Below are positions 52,703-56,906 of a DNA stretch of 56,906 bases, piece after piece. Every line of letters starts with the position of its first letter. Within the stretch, counting starts at the first letter, position 1. Under the pieces are notes generated by a model that saw only the letters and a list, made by a program, of their open reading frames with translations, did not search any database and was not told the DNA's origin. The DNA is from Myxococcales bacterium (GTDB taxonomy: Bacteria; Myxococcota_A; Polyangia; Palsa-1104; JAEUJZ01). The stretch is taken from assembly GCA_016794505.1 (NCBI GenBank), contig JAEUJZ010000140.1, positions 1 through 56,906 on the forward strand, given 5' to 3'. A program made the translations under genes and the position numbers.

Positions 52703-55264
52703 CTAGCTCGTGGTCTTGGGGCTGGTCTCGATCCGCATGCCGTAGAACGAGCGGTAGATAAAGACCAGCGCGATAGCCAGAGAGCCGGCTGAGAGGAAGA
52801 GCGGCAGCGAGGGGCTGTACTCGCGAAGCTGGGTAGCTAGCTCGACGGCAAGCAAGCCGAACAGCGTGGTGAACTTGATGACCGGGTTCATCGCAACGGA
52901 GGACGTGTCCTTGAACGGATCGCCCACGGTGTCGCCGACGACGGTGGCCGCGTGCAGGTCGGTGCCCTTGGCTTTGAGCTCGGTCTCGACGACTTTCTTG
53001 GCGTTGTCCCAGGCGCCGCCAGCATTGGCCATGAACAGCGCTTGGAACAGACCGAACAGCGCGATGCTGACCAGATAGCCGATGAAGAAGTACGGCTCGA
53101 AGCACGCGAAAGCGAGCGTTGAGAAGAACACCGCCAGGAAGATGTTGAACATGCCGCGCTGCGCGTAGACCGTGCAGATCTCGACGACCTTCTTCGAGTC
53201 GCTGACCGAGGCCTTTTCGACGCCTTCGAGCTTGATGTTCTTCTTGATGAACTCGACTGCGCGGTACGCACCCGTCGACACGGCCTGCGTCGAAGCACCC
53301 GTGAACCAATAGATCATCGCGCCGCCCATGATCAGGCCGAGCAGGAACGGCGGGTGCAGCAGCGACAGGTTGGCGAGAAGCTCGGCTTTTAGGCCGTGCG
53401 TCAGCACCATGATGATCGAGAAGATCATGGTCGTGGAGCCGACCACTGCGGTGCCAATGAGCACGGGCTTGGCCGTTGCTTTGAAGGTGTTGCCAGCGCC
53501 GTCGTTTTCTTCCAGGTATTCCTTGGCCTTTTCGAAGTTGGGCTTGAAGCCAAAGTCCTTCTGGATCTCTTCGCTGACGTTGGGGACATTTTCGATCAGC
53601 GATAGCTCATAGACGGACTGCGCGTTGTCGGTCACCGGGCCGTATGAATCGACGGCGATGGTGACGGGACCCATGCCCAAGAAGCCGAAGGCGACGAGGC
53701 CAAACGAGAACACCGCCGGGGCGATCATCAGGCTCTCAAGGCCCTGCGAGGCCAGCCAGTACGAGATGCCCATCAGCACGGTAAAGATCAGGCCCATCCA
53801 GTACGCGCTGAAGTTGCCGGCGGTCAGGCCCGACAGCACGTTCAGCGAGGGGCCGCCTTCACGCGACGAGGTCACGACCTCGCGCACGTGGGCGGACGAG
53901 GTCGAGGTGAAGATCTTGATGACCTCGGGGATGATGGCGCCGGCCAGCGTGCCACAGGTGATGATCGACGACAGCTTCCACCACATCGAGCCATCGCCGA
54001 GATCCTTGATGAGCAGGTACGAGACGACGTAGGTGAGCACGACCGAGACGATCGAGGTCAGCCACACCAGCACGGTGAGCGGGTGCTCAAAGTTCATGTG
54101 GTCGGCGTTACCGTACTTGCCTTTGGCGACGGCTTCGTTGACCAGGTACGAGCCAGCGGACGCAACCACCATCATGATGCGCATCGCGAACAACCAGACC
54201 AGCAGCTGCACTTGCACCGTCGGCTCTTTGACTGCGAGCAGGATGAACGTGATCAGCGCGACGCCCGTGACACCGTAGGTTTCAAAGCCGTCCGCGGAAG
54301 GACCGACCGAGTCGCCGGCATTGTCGCCCGTGCAGTCGGCGATAACGCCAGGGTTGCGCGCGTCGTCTTCCTTGATCTTGAAGACGATCTTCATCAGGTC
54401 CGAGCCGATGTCAGCGATCTTGGTGAAGATGCCGCCCGCGATGCGCAGCGCTGCAGCGCCCAGCGACTCGCCGATGGCAAAGCCGATGAAGCAGGGGCCG
54501 GCGTACTCGCGCGGCACGAAGAGCAGGATCGCCAACATCATCAGAAGCTCGGTGGCGATCAGCAGCATGCCAATGCTCATGCCGGCCTTGAGCGGGATGG
54601 CGTACGTCGGGAAGGGCTTGCCACCGAGGCTGGCGAAGGCCGAACGCGAGTTGGCGAACGTGTTCACGCGAATGCCGAACCAGGCGACGCCATAGCTGCC
54701 GGCGATGCCGATCAGCGAAAAGACCAGGATGATAACCACGCGGCTGATGCGCTCACCCGTCGGCAGATCGGCCAGCGCATTCATGAAGTACGCTCCCATG
54801 ATCACCGCGATGAACACCCACAGGATCATGATGAAGCGACCCTGCGTGACCAGATACGTCTTGCAGGTCTCGTAGATCAGCTCCGAGATTTCGCGCATCG
54901 AGCGATGCACGGCCATGTTCTTGAGCTGGTTGTAGATCACCAAGCCAAACACCATGGCCAGCGCGCAGACGCCAAGGCCGGCCGTGAGCAGCATCTTGCC
55001 GCTCATTCCGAGGAACTGCACCGACGACAAGTCAGGCAGAACAAGGGTCGCTTCGCTGACGTGTTTTTCTCCGCTGGCCAGCGCGAGCTGGGCATACAGA
55101 AAGGCGACCAGCGACGCGACGCGAGCGGCAAGCTGCGCGATCCAGCGCGGCGAACCGTGGCGACGACCGTGCGTACAGTCGCTCGCCGAGTTGTGTGTCT
55201 TGTCCAACTGGACCGCTTGTGCGGGCGGTCTATTGGCAGTCGGCCTGCCTTGTTCCCTGACCAT
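52703..55264 (-). CDS. hppA: Membrane-bound proton-translocating pyrophosphatase, divergent type
   Basis: An 853-residue ion pump that couples pyrophosphate hydrolysis to transport across the membrane. It has about 16 helices. The active-site Asp loops are divergent: near 54306-54365 the motif is GVIADCTGDNAGDSVGPSAD where most H+-PPases have NVGDNVGDCAG-type. The K+/specificity site reads GNTFKA, with Lys where K+-dependent enzymes have Ala, which predicts K+-independence. VGDTVGDPFKDTSS is near the C-terminus. ATG 55264 has GGAGG 9 bases upstream (55274-55278). The first 60 residues before the first helix are an unusual basic extension. Na+ or H+ cannot be told from sequence alone. Confidence 0.9.
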   Translation of the reverse strand: MVREQGRPTANRPPAQAVQLDKTHNSASDCTHGRRHGSPRWIAQLAARVASLVAFLYAQLALASGEKHVSEATLVLPDLSSVQFLGMSGKMLLTAGLGVCALAMVFGLVIYNQLKNMAVHRSMREISELIYETCKTYLVTQGRFIMILWVFIAVIMGAYFMNALADLPTGERISRVVIILVFSLIGIAGSYGVAWFGIRVNTFANSRSAFASLGGKPFPTYAIPLKAGMSIGMLLIATELLMMLAILLFVPREYAGPCFIGFAIGESLGAAALRIAGGIFTKIADIGSDLMKIVFKIKEDDARNPGVIADCTGDNAGDSVGPSADGFETYGVTGVALITFILLAVKEPTVQVQLLVWLFAMRIMMVVASAGSYLVNEAVAKGKYGNADHMNFEHPLTVLVWLTSIVSVVLTYVVSYLLIKDLGDGSMWWKLSSIITCGTLAGAIIPEVIKIFTSTSSAHVREVVTSSREGGPSLNVLSGLTAGNFSAYWMGLIFTVLMGISYWLASQGLESLMIAPAVFSFGLVAFGFLGMGPVTIAVDSYGPVTDNAQSVYELSLIENVPNVSEEIQKDFGFKPNFEKAKEYLEENDGAGNTFKATAKPVLIGTAVVGSTTMIFSIIMVLTHGLKAELLANLSLLHPPFLLGLIMGGAMIYWFTGASTQAVSTGAYRAVEFIKKNIKLEGVEKASVSDSKKVVEICTVYAQRGMFNIFLAVFFSTLAFACFEPYFFIGYLVSIALFGLFQALFMANAGGAWDNAKKVVETELKAKGTDLHAATVVGDTVGDPFKDTSSVAMNPVIKFTTLFGLLAVELATQLREYSPSLPLFLSAGSLAIALVFIYRSFYGMRIETSPKTTS

Positions 55265-55273
55265 TCGTAACGT

Positions 55274-55278
55274 CCTCC
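55274..55278 (-). promoter_or_regulatory. Ribosome binding site for hppA
   Basis: GGAGG on the minus strand, 9 bases before ATG 55264. It supports the N-terminal extension being translated. Confidence 0.6.
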
Positions 55279-55324
55279 GAGGCTGCGGTTGCAAAAAGTG
55301 GGCGGAGTTATAAGTCGGAGCCAC

Positions 55325-55583
55325 CGCGGCTGTAAAGCACGATCACCGATGGCGACGGCGGGACCGGCTGTTGCTGGGAGATTTCCGACGGAAAATGCGG
55401 CGGGTAGGAAGGCTGTGGCTAGCGCGAAGGCGGCAACGGCAGCTTGCAGGCATGCCCGAGGATCTGCGGGCCTTGCTGTGTTTCCGTCGGTGTTGGCTGC
55501 CAGCCGCGCTGAACGCGCGCCGAGAGCAGCTCGTCTGCGTTGGGGCGATGGTCCCACACGGAGACCGCGTTAATTCCGCCCAG
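55325..55583. other. Gap upstream of hppA
   Basis: About 260 bases between hppA and the small gene at 55584. No supported gene; frames that stay open have shadow-type composition. It likely holds the hppA promoter. Confidence 0.35.
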
Positions 55584-55778
55584 TCACGTGCAGTCGAGGA
55601 CAAGCACAGGGCCGTCAGCGCCCTGGCTGGTGAGGATCACGTCGTGCGTGTACTCGTCTTGGATAACGACATCCGCGACGAGCCACGGCGGATTCTGAGC
55701 CAGACCCCAAGGAATGACGCGGCCCAACGTACCGAGCCACTTGACCTGTTTTTCCAGCGCATCGATTGAGAACGCCAT
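55584..55778 (-). CDS. Small 64-residue protein
   Basis: A short gene with GAGGG a few bases before ATG 55778. The protein (MAFSIDALEKQVKWLGTL, then a WLVADVVIQDEYTHDVIL strand-rich part, ending VLVLDCT) has codon use and residue content like a real protein, with a regular strand pattern. It could be a small conserved domain; I do not recognise it. It lies between hppA and the partial gene on the same strand. Confidence 0.55.
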   Translation of the reverse strand: MAFSIDALEKQVKWLGTLGRVIPWGLAQNPPWLVADVVIQDEYTHDVILTSQGADGPVLVLDCT

Positions 55779-55989
55779 CACATCCCTCGACAAAAAAGAT
55801 GGGGATCAACGAGGAAGCCGAGAGCGCCATCGCCCGCGCTCGAATGGAACAGTATGCGCGGGTCGGGCTGGCGGCAGCGAGGTTCTTGTTTGCGATGTCT
55901 GCAGGGCGCAAGAACGTGAGCGCAGAGGGGAGTGGGGCGAGCCTCTGGCGCTGCCCTCGCTGCTGTACGAGGGCGCGCCAGAGTGGGGG

Positions 55990-56906
55990 TTACAGCAGGA
56001 CGGGGATCTGAACGGCGGGGAATTCGGGGCCGCTGTAGAAGTCGTTTACGCGACGGACGTCGCCACGCGTGATGGCATAAAGGACTGCGGCCATGGCCGC
56101 CTCGCCGCACTGCCGACGCATCAACTGACCGTCGTTGTTGACGACACCCGTGCTTCCTCCCAGCCCGCGCGACGTGTCGAACAGGATGCCGTCGCCGGTC
56201 TTGAAGTCCCACAGGCAGCCTTCGCCGGGACCCTGGGCCAAGTGGTCGTTGGTGGCGCCACCTTCGGTGGGGTTGCGCTTGCGATCACCGCCGAAGAAGC
56301 CGGTCTTCAGGATGCCGTTCGACATGATCCAGGTGCGGTTCTGGCCACCGACCGTTGGGTCGTTCCAGTTGTCGCGCAGGGTCATGGTGCGTGGCGTGTC
56401 ACCGACGAACGCGATGACCGTGTTGTCGCCGAGTTTGATGCCAGGGCAGAACGGATCCTGCACCGACATCAGGTCGTCCATGAAGGCATTCAGCAGGCGC
56501 GAAAACAGCTCGGCCACGTCGGACGCATTCATGCCGCCAACGCCGCCCGCGTCGAAGATACCGTGCGGGTCATCGCTGAAGTACTTGATGCAGACCTGCG
56601 AGGTCAGGCCCAACTTCAGCGCCTTGGCCGCGACGATCATGCGATCGCGAAGCTCAGCCGCCTTGGCGGGGTTCTGACCGGTGAAGCCATAGCGGACACG
56701 GTCCGCATCCGTCGCGCGCAGCTGATCTGCGAGGTTCAAGCCGACGAGGTTCGCTGCCACCTTGCCCGTGCGATAGCCGCGCGTATAAGTCGGGATCGAC
56801 GCCGTCTTGCTGCTGCCGATCAGGCCCTTGACGTACGCCTCATAAATGACCGCGTTCTTCGGGTTCGACAGCACACCCGCGGCCAGCGTGGCGTTGCTGT
56901 TGAACA
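55990..56906 (-). CDS. Partial gene running off the right end; possible DUF1501-like
   Basis: The C-terminal 305 residues of a protein that enters from beyond position 56906; the frame is open to the edge. Features include ATLAAGVLSNPKNAVIY, LFSRLLNAFMDDL, DNTVIAFVGDTPRT, NRTWIMSNGILKTGFFGG, and CGEAAMAAVLYAITRGD near the end. The layout, with an 'FVGDTPRT' block where DUF1501 proteins have a GRTP block, loosely suggests a DUF1501-like relative. Confidence in the family is low. The C-terminus QIPVLL looks complete. Confidence 0.5.
   Translation of the reverse strand, partial: FNSNATLAAGVLSNPKNAVIYEAYVKGLIGSSKTASIPTYTRGYRTGKVAANLVGLNLADQLRATDADRVRYGFTGQNPAKAAELRDRMIVAAKALKLGLTSQVCIKYFSDDPHGIFDAGGVGGMNASDVAELFSRLLNAFMDDLMSVQDPFCPGIKLGDNTVIAFVGDTPRTMTLRDNWNDPTVGGQNRTWIMSNGILKTGFFGGDRKRNPTEGGATNDHLAQGPGEGCLWDFKTGDGILFDTSRGLGGSTGVVNNDGQLMRRQCGEAAMAAVLYAITRGDVRRVNDFYSGPEFPAVQIPVLL

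Noticed and set aside
53888..55270. A 460-codon open frame on the plus strand across hppA
   Set aside because: It is antisense to a strongly conserved pyrophosphatase; long antisense frames are common at this GC content and its residues are Asp/Arg/His-rich without motifs.

Overview
The window is a 56.9-kb stretch of high-GC bacterial chromosome. It has dense coding on both strands, many ATGA or GTGA stop/start overlaps, and no rRNA, tRNA, CRISPR or transposase that I can see. The gene content points to Myxococcota (old Deltaproteobacteria): a PilZ-type myxobacterial N-terminal domain joined to PEGA repeats, serine/threonine kinases with PEGA or repeat tails, cysteine-rich RCC1 lipoproteins, CHRD and FG-GAP lipoproteins, a VKOR-DsbA fusion, and a xerC-hslV-hslU operon. 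I cannot name the genus.

Layout, left to right. Positions 1-2882 hold a metallo-beta-lactamase-like protein, a membrane protein and an NAD-type isocitrate dehydrogenase. Positions 2917-4227 (minus) hold a Lon-N domain protein and a MerR regulator with a four-cysteine C-terminus. Positions 4318-7505 are a three-gene operon around a large secreted DUF4105-type protein that also carries HEXXH. Positions 7371-11780 hold an FtsX-type permease, an RluA-type pseudouridine synthase, the VKOR-DsbA fusion and a roadblock protein. Positions 12066-16417 hold the PilZ/PEGA protein and gamma-glutamyltransferase. Positions 16461-19554 are xerC-hslV-hslU. Positions 19651-22949 are a secreted TPR protein followed by a royal-jelly-type beta-propeller. 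Positions 22943-27563 hold an MBL hydrolase, a small unknown gene, and a minus-strand run of oxidoreductase, deoC and an orphan PotD-like lipoprotein.

Positions 27728-35719 hold a ceramidase-like lipoprotein, an extensin-like protein whose signal peptide lacks a normal start codon, a double HD-GYP/LuxR protein, and two cell-surface lipoproteins (one RCC1). Positions 36017-38445 are an FG-GAP/ASPIC protein with a polytopic membrane partner. Then come ligA (minus) and, at 40827-48004, a notable signalling cluster: an active Ser/Thr kinase, a TPR membrane protein, a triple-CHRD lipoprotein, a small HTH-like protein on the other strand, a pseudokinase with a repeat-built tail, and a second secreted TPR protein. 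The right end has a phospholipase C/S1-P1-like membrane protein, an SPFH coiled-coil protein, a sugar nucleotidyltransferase, a divergent membrane pyrophosphatase, a 64-residue gene and a partial gene leaving the window.

Much of the content is envelope-directed: signal peptides, lipoproteins, single-pass kinases and periplasmic TPR or propeller proteins. My best candidate for an undescribed system is the paired kinase-TPR / pseudokinase-TPR cluster. Second is the DUF4105-HEXXH operon. All functions are read from motifs by eye; no database search was run.
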